Shown here one piece after another: positions 47,765 through 57,553 of a stretch of 64,000 nucleotides of DNA; positions within the stretch are counted from its first letter, which is position 1; the number at the start of each line of letters is the position of its first letter. The notes under the pieces are model-generated. The model had not been told where the DNA came from and searched no databases. It saw only the letters and a list, made by a program, of their open reading frames with translations. Made by a program: the position numbers and the translations under genes. Source of the DNA: Leptospira fluminis (lineage in GTDB: Bacteria > Spirochaetota > Leptospiria > Leptospirales > Leptospiraceae); the NCBI RefSeq assembly GCF_004771275.1, contig NZ_RQEV01000003.1:124001-188000 (forward strand), given 5' to 3'.

Positions 47765-49087
47765 CTAATGCGAAATGGAGGAAGGGAACAGAACTTTTCG
47801 CGCCCAAAACCCGCCGCTAAGTAGAATTAGAAGAAAAACTCCGAAGATTTTAGGGTGCTGCCAAATCATTACGGCCAAAATCAAAACCGAAAGAAGCAGA
47901 GCCGTTACCGGCAGCAACACTCCTCCCGGAACCGAAAAGGGACGCTTGGCTGCAGGACGGAATTTTCTCAAAAGCAAAAAGCTGATCATAGAACCCGCAT
48001 ACAAAACCACGGCTCCGAACGCGGAGATAACGATCAAATCGGAAGTTCTTCCGGTGAACAAGGCAAGGATTCCCAAACAGGAATTTCCCACCAACGCATA
48101 GGCAGGCGTCTTAAATTTAGGATGGATTCCGGAAAGGATCTCCGGCAAAAAACCCGCTCTTCCGAACTCTAAAGTCGCCCTGCCTCCCGCCAAGATGATT
48201 CCATGAAAGGAAGCCACAAGTCCGAACAAACCGATCGTGACAAGCAGATGAAAGAACCAACTTTCTTCGCCGTATACTTTTCTTAAAGCAAGAGGCAAAG
48301 GAGAGTCCGAAGTCGTACCGCTTGCATCGGCATATACGACAGCCTTCCAGCCGTCCACTCCGATCGAGGAAAAATAGGTAAGAATACAAAGAAAAACTAA
48401 TGTTGCTAAAGCGGAGCCGAAACCGATCAATATATTTCTCTGAGGATTCCTAGCTTCTTCCGCCACGTTTGCCACTCCTTCTATCGCTAAAAAGAACCAA
48501 ATCGCGAAGGGTAAAGAAGCAAAAACCCCGGTCCATCCGTTCGGAAGAGGATCTTGCGAAAACTTAGGCCAGGAGAAATGAGGCAAAGTAAGAAAGCAAA
48601 AAAGAAGCAATTCCCCCACAGCGCATACGGTGATTGCGAATTCGAAACCGGCAGCGGCCTTGACGCCCAGGATGTTCAAAGCGGTAAAAAGAAGATACGC
48701 CAAGACCGCCATCCAAACGGGGGACATCCAAGGAAAGAAAAACGAGAAATAAGCTCCGATCGCGGAAGCGATCGCCGGAGGAGCGAATAAAAATTCGATC
48801 CACTGTCCCATCCCGATCAAGTACCCCCAGCGATTTCCGTACGCCTCCTTAGCGTAATCGAAGGCCCCGCCGGCTTTCGGAATCATGCAGGCCAGCTCCG
48901 CATAACTAAAAGTAAAGGTCGCATATAGAACGATGACGATACAGACGGCGATTCCGAGACCCAAGGTTCCCCCGACGGGTAATCCTAGATTCCAACCGAA
49001 GTACATTCCTGAGATGACATAACCGACCCCTAATCCCCAGAGCAACCAAGGACCCAAACCCTTTTCCAACGTTTCTTTCGTTTTCAT
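47765..49087 (-). CDS. Ethanolamine permease (APC superfamily)
   Basis: A 440-residue, 12-span APC transporter with the family's first-helix G-x-G-V-G-Y-V-I-S-G motif and G-G-A-F-D-Y-A. Co-transcription with eutBC (9-nt gap) makes ethanolamine the likely substrate. The start at 49087 has GGGAAGA upstream; the frame open to 49132 adds 15 unlikely residues. Confidence 0.85.
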   Translation of the reverse strand: MKTKETLEKGLGPWLLWGLGVGYVISGMYFGWNLGLPVGGTLGLGIAVCIVIVLYATFTFSYAELACMIPKAGGAFDYAKEAYGNRWGYLIGMGQWIEFLFAPPAIASAIGAYFSFFFPWMSPVWMAVLAYLLFTALNILGVKAAAGFEFAITVCAVGELLLFCFLTLPHFSWPKFSQDPLPNGWTGVFASLPFAIWFFLAIEGVANVAEEARNPQRNILIGFGSALATLVFLCILTYFSSIGVDGWKAVVYADASGTTSDSPLPLALRKVYGEESWFFHLLVTIGLFGLVASFHGIILAGGRATLEFGRAGFLPEILSGIHPKFKTPAYALVGNSCLGILALFTGRTSDLIVISAFGAVVLYAGSMISFLLLRKFRPAAKRPFSVPGGVLLPVTALLLSVLILAVMIWQHPKIFGVFLLILLSGGFWARKVLFPSSISH

Positions 49088-49182
49088 TCTTCCCTTTTGT
49101 AGCAAAAAGCATGCCCGTTTTTGCCGAATCAACCCGGATTTAAAACTCGACGTCTAAAGGAATATCAGGTAGCCGTACATAT

Positions 49183-51081
49183 ATGCCCCAATACAGATCC
49201 CGCACCTCCACCCACGGACGAAATATGGCAGGCGCCAGAGCTCTCTGGCGAGCCACAGGAATGAAAGAAAACGATTTCGGAAAACCGATCATTGCGATCG
49301 CGAATTCCTTCACCCAATTCGTTCCCGGTCACGTGCACCTGAAAGATCTGGGACAAATGGTCGCTCGAGAAATCGAAAAAGCGGGAGGAGTGGCCAAAGA
49401 GTTCAATACGATCGCGGTGGACGACGGAATCGCCATGGGTCACGGGGGTATGCTCTATTCATTGCCGAGCAGGGATCTGATCGCCGACTCCGTGGAATAC
49501 ATGGTAAACGCGCATACAGCCGATGCACTTGTCTGCATTTCGAATTGCGACAAAATCACTCCCGGTATGCTGATGGCTGCACTCCGTTTGAATATCCCGA
49601 CAATATTCGTGTCCGGCGGTCCTATGGAAGCCGGCAAAGTGAATTGGGAAGGAGAAATCAGAAAACTAGACCTCGTGGACGCCATGGTCGAAGCCGCGAA
49701 CCCGAAAGTATCCGACGAGTTGGTGGCCGCCGTCGAAAGATCCGCTTGCCCTACCTGCGGTTCCTGCTCCGGAATGTTCACTGCAAATTCCATGAATTGT
49801 TTGACCGAAGCCTTGGGACTTTCCTTGCCCGGAAACGGATCCACTTTGGCAACGCATTCGGATCGCAAAGAATTGTTTTTACAAGCGGGAAGAATCGCGG
49901 TGGAAATGGCCAAGCGCTATTACGAATCGGGAGACGAGTCCGTACTTCCTCGAAGCATCGCGAATTACCAAGCTTTCCAAAACGCGATGAGCTTGGACGT
50001 GGCGATGGGAGGTTCCACGAATACCGTCCTTCATATCTTAGCGGCCGCGCACGAGGCCGAAATCGATTTTACGATGAAGGACATAGACGCGATTTCCAGA
50101 AAAGTTCCCTGCATCTGCAAAGTCGCGCCCGCTACCCAAAAATATCACATGGAGGACGTCCACCGTGCAGGCGGGGTGATCGGAATTCTTGCCGAATTGG
50201 ATCGCGCAGGTCTCATCCATAGAAATACTCCGACCGTTCACAGTAAAACGTTAGGCGAAGCTCTGGATGCTTGGGACATCACCCGGCAAGATCCGAATTC
50301 GAAAGCCGCCAATCTATTCAGTGCGGCACCGGGGGGAGTTCCCACAACTGAGGCTTTTTCCCAATCCAGAAGATGGCCGAGCCTGGATCTGGACAGACAA
50401 AACGGATGCATACGGGACGTGGAGCATGCCTATTCCAAAGACGGAGGTTTGGCGGTACTTTACGGAAATCTGGCGCCGGAAGGATGCATCGTAAAAACGG
50501 CGGGCGTCGACGAGTCCATTTGGAGATTCACCGGTAGAGCTCGGGTCATGGAAAGCCAGGAAGAAGCTGTGGCAAAAATCCTCGGCAACGAGATCAAGGA
50601 AGGCGACGTAGTGGTCATCCGGTACGAAGGTCCTAAAGGCGGTCCCGGTATGCAGGAAATGTTGTATCCGACTTCTTATCTGAAATCCAAAGGATTAGGA
50701 AAATCTTGTGCTCTACTTACGGACGGTCGTTTTTCCGGAGGAACTTCCGGCTTGTCCATCGGACACGTTTCTCCGGAAGCTGCGGAAGGCGGAGTGATCG
50801 GTCTGGTGGAAGAAGGTGACGTGATACAAATCGATATCCCGAGCCGAATCATCCGATTGGATATAGATGAAAAAGAACTTTCGTCTCGCAGAGAGGCAAT
50901 GGAAGCTAAGGGAAAAGATGCTTGGAAACCCAAATCTCGGAAAAGACAAGTTTCTCCCGCCTTGAGAGCCTATGCCGCTTTAACGACATCCGCACACACG
51001 GGAGCCGTTCGCGATGTGAGCCAAGTGGAAGGAAAAACTTCCGTAAAGACCGAAAGACAAGCCGCGGAAACTCTTCGGTAA
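49183..51081 (+). CDS. ilvD: Dihydroxy-acid dehydratase
   Basis: A 632-residue iron-sulfur dehydratase for valine, leucine and isoleucine synthesis. It has [12 protein letters not shown] and [12 protein letters not shown], with cysteine ligands, and the E. coli-type N-terminal [12 protein letters not shown] segment; it is slightly longer than the E. coli enzyme. It is divergent from the permease gene across 95 nt. Confidence 0.95.
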   Translation: MPQYRSRTSTHGRNMAGARALWRATGMKENDFGKPIIAIANSFTQFVPGHVHLKDLGQMVAREIEKAGGVAKEFNTIAVDDGIAMGHGGMLYSLPSRDLIADSVEYMVNAHTADALVCISNCDKITPGMLMAALRLNIPTIFVSGGPMEAGKVNWEGEIRKLDLVDAMVEAANPKVSDELVAAVERSACPTCGSCSGMFTANSMNCLTEALGLSLPGNGSTLATHSDRKELFLQAGRIAVEMAKRYYESGDESVLPRSIANYQAFQNAMSLDVAMGGSTNTVLHILAAAHEAEIDFTMKDIDAISRKVPCICKVAPATQKYHMEDVHRAGGVIGILAELDRAGLIHRNTPTVHSKTLGEALDAWDITRQDPNSKAANLFSAAPGGVPTTEAFSQSRRWPSLDLDRQNGCIRDVEHAYSKDGGLAVLYGNLAPEGCIVKTAGVDESIWRFTGRARVMESQEEAVAKILGNEIKEGDVVVIRYEGPKGGPGMQEMLYPTSYLKSKGLGKSCALLTDGRFSGGTSGLSIGHVSPEAAEGGVIGLVEEGDVIQIDIPSRIIRLDIDEKELSSRREAMEAKGKDAWKPKSRKRQVSPALRAYAALTTSAHTGAVRDVSQVEGKTSVKTERQAAETLR

Positions 51082-51192
51082 AAAGAGAGTTATCTTTCAC
51101 ATTTTAGAAAGAGTAAATAAGAGAGAAGAACGGCCTCCGAAATCGCAAAAAAGGCTGGAAATCGACGGACCTTCCTCTCTCATTCGACTGTA

Positions 51193-51807
51193 ATGTCGAA
51201 AGGATTTCCATTCTCGTCCGTAGGCACTCCTACGGAATTTATAGAACTTCTAAAAAAAGAATCGGAAAATCAGAATTTCGATCATTGGTTGGATCAAATC
51301 GCTGAAAAGGCGATTTCCGGAAACGACAAGGCCGTTTGGAGTTTTTTGTACCAGGCGGTTCGTGACGCAGACTCGGGTAGACTTTCCTGGGGATTTCACA
51401 AAAAATTTCTTTCCGGAATTTTTCATATTCTAGCCAGGATCGGAGATAGTCAGGCTTATCGATTATTGATCAATTACGTAAAATCCTTGGACAGAACGAT
51501 TCCGATCGGCGCATTGGAACTGATCAGTGATTTAGTTCCCACGTTCCGCGAGATCGATATAGACGAAGTCCTCTCCATCGCTGCGAATCCCGATCCTTTA
51601 AAATCCGCGTTCGGTGTTTTGGCCTTATCCCAGCTCGTGTTGGAAAACCGTCTTCCCGACGAAAAAATGGAAGAAACGAAACTTTTCCTGAAATCCTACA
51701 AGAACGATCGATACTTCCTGGACGATACCGTAGAACGGACTCTCGAACTGTTGGAGTCCCCCGATTCGAACCTGCTTTCTTTTGTGGAAGGCATAGCGCT
51801 TTCTTAA
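51193..51807 (+). CDS. Helical-repeat (HEAT-like) protein of unknown function
   Basis: A 204-residue soluble protein made of amphipathic helix pairs consistent with an alpha-solenoid. No catalytic motif is seen. The ATG at 51193 lacks a strong ribosome site. A bidirectional terminator follows. Confidence 0.6.
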   Translation: MSKGFPFSSVGTPTEFIELLKKESENQNFDHWLDQIAEKAISGNDKAVWSFLYQAVRDADSGRLSWGFHKKFLSGIFHILARIGDSQAYRLLINYVKSLDRTIPIGALELISDLVPTFREIDIDEVLSIAANPDPLKSAFGVLALSQLVLENRLPDEKMEETKLFLKSYKNDRYFLDDTVERTLELLESPDSNLLSFVEGIALS

Positions 51808-51812
51808 AATAA

Positions 51813-51842
51813 AAAAGGCGGAGCCGATCGGCGCCGCCTTTT
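51813..51842. terminator. Bidirectional terminator between convergent genes
   Basis: AAAAGGCGG (51813-51821) and CCGCCTTTT (51834-51842) form a 9-bp stem with an inner CCGATCGG palindrome. A/T runs on both sides allow use on both strands, after the HEAT-like gene (plus) and the acyl-CoA dehydrogenase gene (minus). Confidence 0.8.
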
Positions 51843-51870
51843 CCCGAAACTTCGGATTCGAATTGTACTT

Positions 51871-53544
51871 TCAGGAAGCGTGTTGGTCCATCAGCGATTT
51901 TGCGATCACTCTGAGAGCCATGACTTCTTCCGCACCTTCGAAGATGGAAAACACTCGAGCATCCACGAAATAACGGGAAACGGCATATTCTTCCGCGTAA
52001 CCCATTCCGCCGTGGATCTGCATCGCTTCGCGAGTCACCCACTCCGCCACTTTTGAAGCGTAGAATTTTATCAGCGTCGCTTCCATCTGGCCTTGGTGGT
52101 TATCCAACAGTTTGGCCACCGCGTTCGTATATTGGCGGGAAGCCTGTACGATCATCGCCATACGCGCAATTTTGTATTTCGTAAGATTGTAATTGAAGAT
52201 CGGCTTTTGGAAAACCTGTCTTTCTTGGGCGTAGCGTAGTCCCGCTTCCAGAGCCGCTTGCATGACCCCGTTCGCCCGGGCTGCGGTTTGGATCCTTCCG
52301 CCGGCAAACCCTTCCATCTGGAAATAAAAACCTTTTCCACGACCGGCATCGCCGCCGATCAGGTTTTCTTCCGGAACGAAATAATCCTCAAAGGAAACTT
52401 CGAAAGAGTGCATTCCACGGTAACCGATTGTGCCGATCGCTTTGCCGCTGATTCTTCCGCCCCCGTCCTGCTTGTAGTCGAACTCGTGGCCGGTAAAACT
52501 CGGCTTCTCCGCCAATAAAATGGAAAGTCCTTTGTGCTTGAGCTCGGGATCCGTTTCCGTTCTCACGAGAATCAAAAGAAGGTTCGCATAACCGGCAAAG
52601 GTGCACCAGGTCTTGACTCCATTGACGAGCCAACCTCCGTCCACCTTTTTGGCGGTGACGGAAACCCCGGCCACGTCGGATCCGTAATTCGGTTCCGTAA
52701 CCATGATCCCACCCATTTTTTCTCCGGCTGCGATCAAGGGTAACCACTTCTCTTTTTGTGCGTCCGTTCCGCCTTTCAGAAGAGCTTTGGAAAGGATCTC
52801 CGGACGAGTAATCAAGGAACCCGCGATTCCGAGGGATCCTCTGGACAACTCCTCCGTTACGACCAACATGGAAATATTGTCCGGATGATCGTTCGGTTGT
52901 AGACCGCCGTAGTTTTCCGGAATGCAAAGACCGAAACATCCCATGTCCCGCAATCCCTGTATGATTTCCTCCGGAACGATATCGTCGTGTCTGTGGACGT
53001 GTTCCGCTTTAGGAGCTACCATTTCCTCAGCGAACTGTTTGAAAGTCTGCCTGAACATTTCGTGGTCTTCGCTTAATCCGTAGGCTCCGAAATGTCCGAG
53101 GGAAACGATGAGGTCCGCGATACGGTCGTAGTTGGCGATGGCTGTGGCTTCCTGCAAAAATTGATTCGTACTATCGTCGAATAATTTGGAAAGTAAATCC
53201 TGGACGGAGATGCCGTATTCATGGGGACGGGCGCTGAGTTCGGAACGGATATGAGTCACGGTTTCCGCGGCGAAGGCAAGGGCCATCAGACGTTCCAAGT
53301 CCCCCGTGCCTAGAGACTCGTTCCAAGCATAATTGATGAAATTTTCCGCAATCTTTTGTTCGGACGTCAACCAAGCGATCTGATACTGGACGAGCTGATT
53401 TTCGTCCATTTTCGAAACGGAAACTTTTCCGCCGGAACTGCATTTTGCGGCGAGTGCCTTAGTAGCCTGCTCGAGGACGGATGCGGAACGGGAAAGAGCT
53501 TGTTTAGCCGTTGAGGAATCCGTCGGAGAATTCGTAGCAATCAT
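51871..53544 (-). CDS. Acyl-CoA dehydrogenase with N-terminal extension
   Basis: The protein (557 residues) has an acyl-CoA dehydrogenase core from about residue 165, including M-V-T-E-P-N-Y-G-S-D-V and T-W-C-T-F-A-G. The C-terminal I-H-G-G-M-G-Y-A-E-E-Y and F-E-G-A-E-E-V carry the expected catalytic Glu. The first 150 residues are an extra helical region. It probably oxidises a fatty acyl-CoA, feeding beta-oxidation. The ATG at 53544 has AGG upstream at 9 nt; TTG at 53553 would add three residues. Confidence 0.85.
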   Translation of the reverse strand: MIATNSPTDSSTAKQALSRSASVLEQATKALAAKCSSGGKVSVSKMDENQLVQYQIAWLTSEQKIAENFINYAWNESLGTGDLERLMALAFAAETVTHIRSELSARPHEYGISVQDLLSKLFDDSTNQFLQEATAIANYDRIADLIVSLGHFGAYGLSEDHEMFRQTFKQFAEEMVAPKAEHVHRHDDIVPEEIIQGLRDMGCFGLCIPENYGGLQPNDHPDNISMLVVTEELSRGSLGIAGSLITRPEILSKALLKGGTDAQKEKWLPLIAAGEKMGGIMVTEPNYGSDVAGVSVTAKKVDGGWLVNGVKTWCTFAGYANLLLILVRTETDPELKHKGLSILLAEKPSFTGHEFDYKQDGGGRISGKAIGTIGYRGMHSFEVSFEDYFVPEENLIGGDAGRGKGFYFQMEGFAGGRIQTAARANGVMQAALEAGLRYAQERQVFQKPIFNYNLTKYKIARMAMIVQASRQYTNAVAKLLDNHQGQMEATLIKFYASKVAEWVTREAMQIHGGMGYAEEYAVSRYFVDARVFSIFEGAEEVMALRVIAKSLMDQHAS

Positions 53545-53695
53545 CTTTTTCAACCTGCCAAATGGAAATTAGAGCTGTATTTACTATAAATTGAAAAAGT
53601 TTTGCACTGTCATTTAAGTTTTTCGGACCCTGCTCCAAGGCAAAGGACGATTTGAGAATGAGACAGAATCCGCAAACCTTCGCGGCAAATACGGA

Positions 53696-53953
53696 TCACT
53701 TTAACTGATTTTTCACCAATGAATTCCGGATCTTTAAAAGATTGTTTCGGATCCTTCTTTTCTGGTCGTCCGTAAGTTCGATTTCCGAACGCTCCGCACG
53801 ATCCAAAACAAGGGAGGCCTTTTCCACGAATTCCACCGCCGCTTCGCTGACGGACTCCCGTTTGGATTGCTTTTCTTTAAAAAAATCCAGAGCCCTTTGA
53901 ACGGATTTCAATTGCTCAGTTACCGTATCGATTTCCTGTAATTTCGCGCTCAT
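53696..53953 (-). CDS. Small coiled-coil protein of unknown function
   Basis: An 85-residue charged helical protein with heptads over most of its length. No signal peptide or family is recognised. Its start is 10 nt downstream of mltG's stop, so it is probably co-expressed with that peptidoglycan enzyme. Confidence 0.6.
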   Translation of the reverse strand: MSAKLQEIDTVTEQLKSVQRALDFFKEKQSKRESVSEAAVEFVEKASLVLDRAERSEIELTDDQKRRIRNNLLKIRNSLVKNQLK

Positions 53954-53963
53954 TCTTTCCTCT

Positions 53964-54983
53964 TCAATCGTACAGAACGTCTATGTATTTCTTCTTAGCT
54001 TCGGCGTGTTCCTTGAAGTTCTTGGAAAAATAATGGTAACCGTCCGGCTTCAGCAAAAAGAAAAGATAATCCGTTTCCGTCGGCATAAGCGCAGCTTCCA
54101 GTGCAGGAAGTCCGGGGTTGGAAATCGGCCCGGGGGGATACCCTTTGTTTAAGTAGGTATTGTACGGAGAAACGATCTTTAGGTCCTTTTCGAAGATCCT
54201 AGGATGAGGTTTGTCGAATAGATATTGTATGGTAGCGCAGGATTCGAGAGGAATGTCTTTTTTCAAACGGTTCAAAAAGACTCCCGCCATCAAAGGCCTC
54301 TCTTCCTTTTTTTTGGCCTCACGTTCCACTACGGACGCGAGCACTACGATTTCATGAAGTTTGTCCGGATTCAATTCCTTAGCCTTCGGAATCTTATCCA
54401 ATTTGGCAAAGAACCGTTTGATCATCATTCTTACGATCTTGTCCGCAGGATAATTTACGGGGACACTATACGTCTCCGGGAACAGATATCCTTCGGCAGT
54501 GGTCGCAGGAATTTTGAATTCTCTCAATAGCTCGGTTCTGGACGCCGCTTGCAGGAAATCGGCGCGAGATTTCATTAGATTTTTTTTAACTAGTAGATCT
54601 CCGATCTGACGATCGTTGTATCCTTCCGGAACGGTAAAGGTAACCAGCTTCACCTTGCCTTCGGTAATGACTTGCAGGATCTTTCTGGCATCCATTCCGT
54701 CGTTGAGTTCGTAAAGGCCGGCCTTGATCTTGTTCGCGGAGCGGGTGGCTTTGATTAAGAATAGGAAATATTTCGAGGACTTGAGAAGGCCGTTTTTGGA
54801 AAGGGATTCCGTGACTTCGACCGGGGAATCTCCCGGTTCTATGCTCAGATCCAGTTTGACCTGCCCCGAACCTACGGCACCTCCCTTGAGTTCGTCCGTC
54901 ACGAAGAAAGCAAGCAGCGCCAAGAGGGCCAACCCGAGTAGGATTCCACCGAGTCCTAGAAGAATTTTGTTTTTGGATTTCAT
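53964..54983 (-). CDS. mltG: Endolytic murein transglycosylase MltG (YceG)
   Basis: A 339-residue protein with an N-terminal span (about 8-28), a LysM-like subdomain with G-D-S-P, and the YceG catalytic domain. It contains A-E-G-Y-L-F-P-E-T-Y and the active-site glutamate Glu220 in S-V-V-E-R-E-A. It cuts nascent glycan strands and may set their length. Length is normal for the family. Confidence 0.92.
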   Translation of the reverse strand: MKSKNKILLGLGGILLGLALLALLAFFVTDELKGGAVGSGQVKLDLSIEPGDSPVEVTESLSKNGLLKSSKYFLFLIKATRSANKIKAGLYELNDGMDARKILQVITEGKVKLVTFTVPEGYNDRQIGDLLVKKNLMKSRADFLQAASRTELLREFKIPATTAEGYLFPETYSVPVNYPADKIVRMMIKRFFAKLDKIPKAKELNPDKLHEIVVLASVVEREAKKKEERPLMAGVFLNRLKKDIPLESCATIQYLFDKPHPRIFEKDLKIVSPYNTYLNKGYPPGPISNPGLPALEAALMPTETDYLFFLLKPDGYHYFSKNFKEHAEAKKKYIDVLYD

Positions 54984-55051
54984 ATCATACGGTTCCCAAG
55001 ATTTCTATCGACAAATATACGATCATTCGAAATACCCTTATCCGCCCCCGC

Positions 55052-55681
55052 CTATTCCTTCCCTAAAAATGGAACATTCAAAACTCGCAGGCTTCCCCCT
55101 TTCCTTTCGCGAAAAAAACAGGAATAATAGCCTTCGTGACATGCTGCACCCGATTGCTCCACTACGTACACCAAAAACTTGCCGTCCGACGGAGTCAGGA
55201 CTTCCTTCACATTCTGGACATGACCGGAAGTATCCCCTTTCTTCCAAAGACTCTTTCTGGAACGGCTGTAATATGTGCCGAAACCGCTTTCAAGTGTCAA
55301 AGCCAGGCTCTCCCGGTTAGTAAAAGCCTGCATCAAAACGTTCCCGCTCCGGTCCAAAGTGATCACTGGGATTAGTTCGTCCTGAAAATGCAAAATGGCT
55401 TGGTCGGTAAGTGGGAAAAGCTCCGACTTCGAAAAGGTAGGGTGGAGGAAAAGGATGGTATCCTCATCGCAGTCCACCAGTTCCTCGGTTCCCGGCGGCA
55501 GATTCTTTCTGGCGGCCTCCAGTTCCGTTTCGGGCATTCTTTTCAAATCGGAGATAGATCCCGGCTGGGAGGTGGCGTAGACGACTGTGAGCATACTGCT
55601 ATCGTACATGAACTTGGACGCCGCCGCTGCTGTCAAGGAAGGTGATTTTTTAGGAGGCTGCAGTATTTTCCGTAGGAGCAA
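55052..55681 (-). CDS. hisI: HisI-like phosphoribosyl-AMP cyclohydrolase with displaced metal motif
   Basis: The C-terminal 110 residues are HisI: Y-S-R-S-R-K-S-L-W-K-K-G-D-T-S-G-H (138-154) and A-C181-H-E-G-Y-Y-S-C188-F. HisI opens the ring of phosphoribosyl-AMP in histidine synthesis. The canonical D-C-D-x-D metal motif, expected 16-17 residues before Cys181, reads P164-S-D-G-K168, so the Zn cysteine and two Mg aspartates are missing. A D-C-D-E-D stretch occurs at 70-74 in a 95-residue N-terminal extension of unknown fold. The enzyme could be rearranged, metal-altered or inactive. The start is uncertain (ATG codons also at residues 25 and 30). Confidence 0.75.
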   Translation of the reverse strand: MLLRKILQPPKKSPSLTAAAASKFMYDSSMLTVVYATSQPGSISDLKRMPETELEAARKNLPPGTEELVDCDEDTILFLHPTFSKSELFPLTDQAILHFQDELIPVITLDRSGNVLMQAFTNRESLALTLESGFGTYYSRSRKSLWKKGDTSGHVQNVKEVLTPSDGKFLVYVVEQSGAACHEGYYSCFFRERKGGSLRVLNVPFLGKE

Positions 55682-55921
55682 AGGTCGGAATCGGCCACAC
55701 CTTTACAGGACGGGCTCTTCGGGCAATCGGAGTTTTGAGCGAAAAAGCGCCGAAATGTGCCCAGGTCAAGAATGAAACGTGCGAGATCGTCGATGCTAAT
55801 AAAAATATTGGTAATTCTATATATTAAACTTTACGAAACCGCCAATTCGAATAAAAGGATGTGCTTGGGTCGAAGCGCATTAGATCGCAATCAAAAAATC
55901 GAACTATAATCCGAGAACACT

Positions 55922-56383
55922 ATGTTTCAGTTTCAAATACAATCCGATCTTTCCGAATCTCCGGACGTCGTTTGGAATTCGGTAAAAACCATGAAAGGAG
56001 TAAACCGAGAAATTCTCCCCTTCCTACGGATGACGTATCCCAAAGAAGCTGAAAATCTTTCCTTAGAGAATGCTCCGCTCGACCGCACCTTATTTCGCAG
56101 CTGGATCCTGCTTTTCGGGATTCTTCCGGTAGATTATGACGATATCAAAATCGTTGAAATTTATTCGCACGGATTTTTGGAATCCTCGGAAATGCTCTCT
56201 AACAAAATCTGGAGACACAAACGAGTCGTATCGAAATCCCAAAACGGTTCCCTAGTACGGGACGAATTGGAATTTGTACCGCGGATTTCCGGTATCGGAT
56301 TCCTATTTACACCTATATACAAACTTGTCTTCGCCTACAGACATTATCGATTAAGAAAAATTTTCGGAGAACCTAAAAAATAG
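55922..56383 (+). CDS. SRPBCC/START-like protein of unknown function
   Basis: A 153-residue protein with the helix-grip layout of SRPBCC proteins: an initial I-Q-S-D-L-S-E-S-P-D-V-V-W strand-helix, central beta strands and a long C-terminal helix rich in Tyr, Arg and Lys. Such folds bind hydrophobic ligands. The ligand is unknown. It lies in a relatively A+T-rich stretch, 240 nt after hisI's start in the divergent direction. Confidence 0.6.
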   Translation: MFQFQIQSDLSESPDVVWNSVKTMKGVNREILPFLRMTYPKEAENLSLENAPLDRTLFRSWILLFGILPVDYDDIKIVEIYSHGFLESSEMLSNKIWRHKRVVSKSQNGSLVRDELEFVPRISGIGFLFTPIYKLVFAYRHYRLRKIFGEPKK

Positions 56384-56495
56384 ATCTAACATTCGCTCAG
56401 ACCGAGAGCATACCGGATCCGGAATGTTAGAAAATCATTTATTACTTGAACGCAGGAATGATCCCTTTATCCTTCGGCTGAGGTTAAAACATAGC

Positions 56496-57476
56496 GTGAA
56501 AAGCAAGAAGGTAATCGTTCTTTTTCAGATTTTGATCGTCTTCCTATCCTTCCAAACGAAGACGCAAGCCCAAAGCCCGTACAAGTTAAAAGGTCCCGTC
56601 CTCATCCGGCCTTTCGGCGATTCCATCACCTACGGGATCGGCTTTACGAAAGATTGGCAATGCCCGGTATATGAAATCGGTCAATATCTTTGTATGCCGC
56701 CTGCAAGGACCGGAGGAGGATACCGCGGCTGGATGACGATTTACTCGTTTATGCAGGACGGAATCGCGTTCACTACCGAAGGTTACCAAAGCGGTGGATC
56801 CAACGCATCACAATGGATATTCGATACCCAAACCCACGACGGATATCCGAGTTGGACGAACGAACAATTATTGCCAAAGGCAAAGTTAGCGAGTTTCTCT
56901 AACATCACCTTAGTGCATTCGGGAACCAACGATATGTGGCAAATTTTGAAAAACTCGAATCCTACGGATGCAATGATAGATCAAGTGGCAACTTCCGCAG
57001 GGGCTAGTTTATTCACTTTGTTGAATGCATTACTTCAAAGCAATCCGAAGACCTACCTGTTCGTCGCACAAATCATCAAAGTAAGCGCTCCGCAAAAGGG
57101 TTATAATTCTTTCGATTATGAGACGGTTAATAAAGTGATCTTTAAATACAATAATTACATTGCCAATAACTGGTACAATTTTCCCCCGGAAAGTAGGGCC
57201 AGAATGACGCTTGTAGATATGCATCATACCCTGATTCCGGTTGAGGACTATTTCGGAGACGGGATCCATCCGAACATGTTTGGGTATCGAAAAATCGCGT
57301 GCTCCTGGATCCGAGCGATCAAAGGAGAAAAGAAGAACCAAGATGACCCGTGTTCCGGAATTCTAACGGGGGAAGCAGATAAACGGATGATTCCAAGCAA
57401 GGAAGAGATGCTGCAAATGACTCCACCCAAAGACAAATTGGAACAATTCCTAAAAGGAAAACCTACTAGAAAATAA
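56496..57476 (+). CDS. Secreted SGNH/GDSL-family hydrolase
   Basis: A 326-residue exported esterase-type enzyme. Block I is F-G-D-S43-I-T-Y-G, block III carries G-T-N-D-M, and block V D-G-I-H-P-N supplies the Asp and His. The GTG at 56496 was chosen because it starts a standard signal peptide (K-S-K-K then a hydrophobic core) ending at A-Q-A-Q; an ATG at 56424 would add 24 residues before it. Substrates of such hydrolases include acetylated glycans and lipids. Base use is more A+T-rich than the housekeeping genes, suggesting transfer. Confidence 0.75.
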   Translation: MKSKKVIVLFQILIVFLSFQTKTQAQSPYKLKGPVLIRPFGDSITYGIGFTKDWQCPVYEIGQYLCMPPARTGGGYRGWMTIYSFMQDGIAFTTEGYQSGGSNASQWIFDTQTHDGYPSWTNEQLLPKAKLASFSNITLVHSGTNDMWQILKNSNPTDAMIDQVATSAGASLFTLLNALLQSNPKTYLFVAQIIKVSAPQKGYNSFDYETVNKVIFKYNNYIANNWYNFPPESRARMTLVDMHHTLIPVEDYFGDGIHPNMFGYRKIACSWIRAIKGEKKNQDDPCSGILTGEADKRMIPSKEEMLQMTPPKDKLEQFLKGKPTRK

Positions 57477-57553
57477 GAAGTCAAGTCTTCATTCCGAGCT
57501 GCATGGGTCCTTTCCGAATCCGCAAACCTCCGGGGAAGCGGCCCGCAATATTG

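Noticed and set aside
55905..55910. TATAAT as a promoter of the SRPBCC gene
   Set aside because: It lies 12 nt before the ATG with no matching -35, so it is a chance match unless the transcript is leaderless.
56424..56495. ATG start of the GDSL hydrolase
   Set aside because: It puts 24 residues before the signal peptide; the GTG at 56496 gives a standard export signal.
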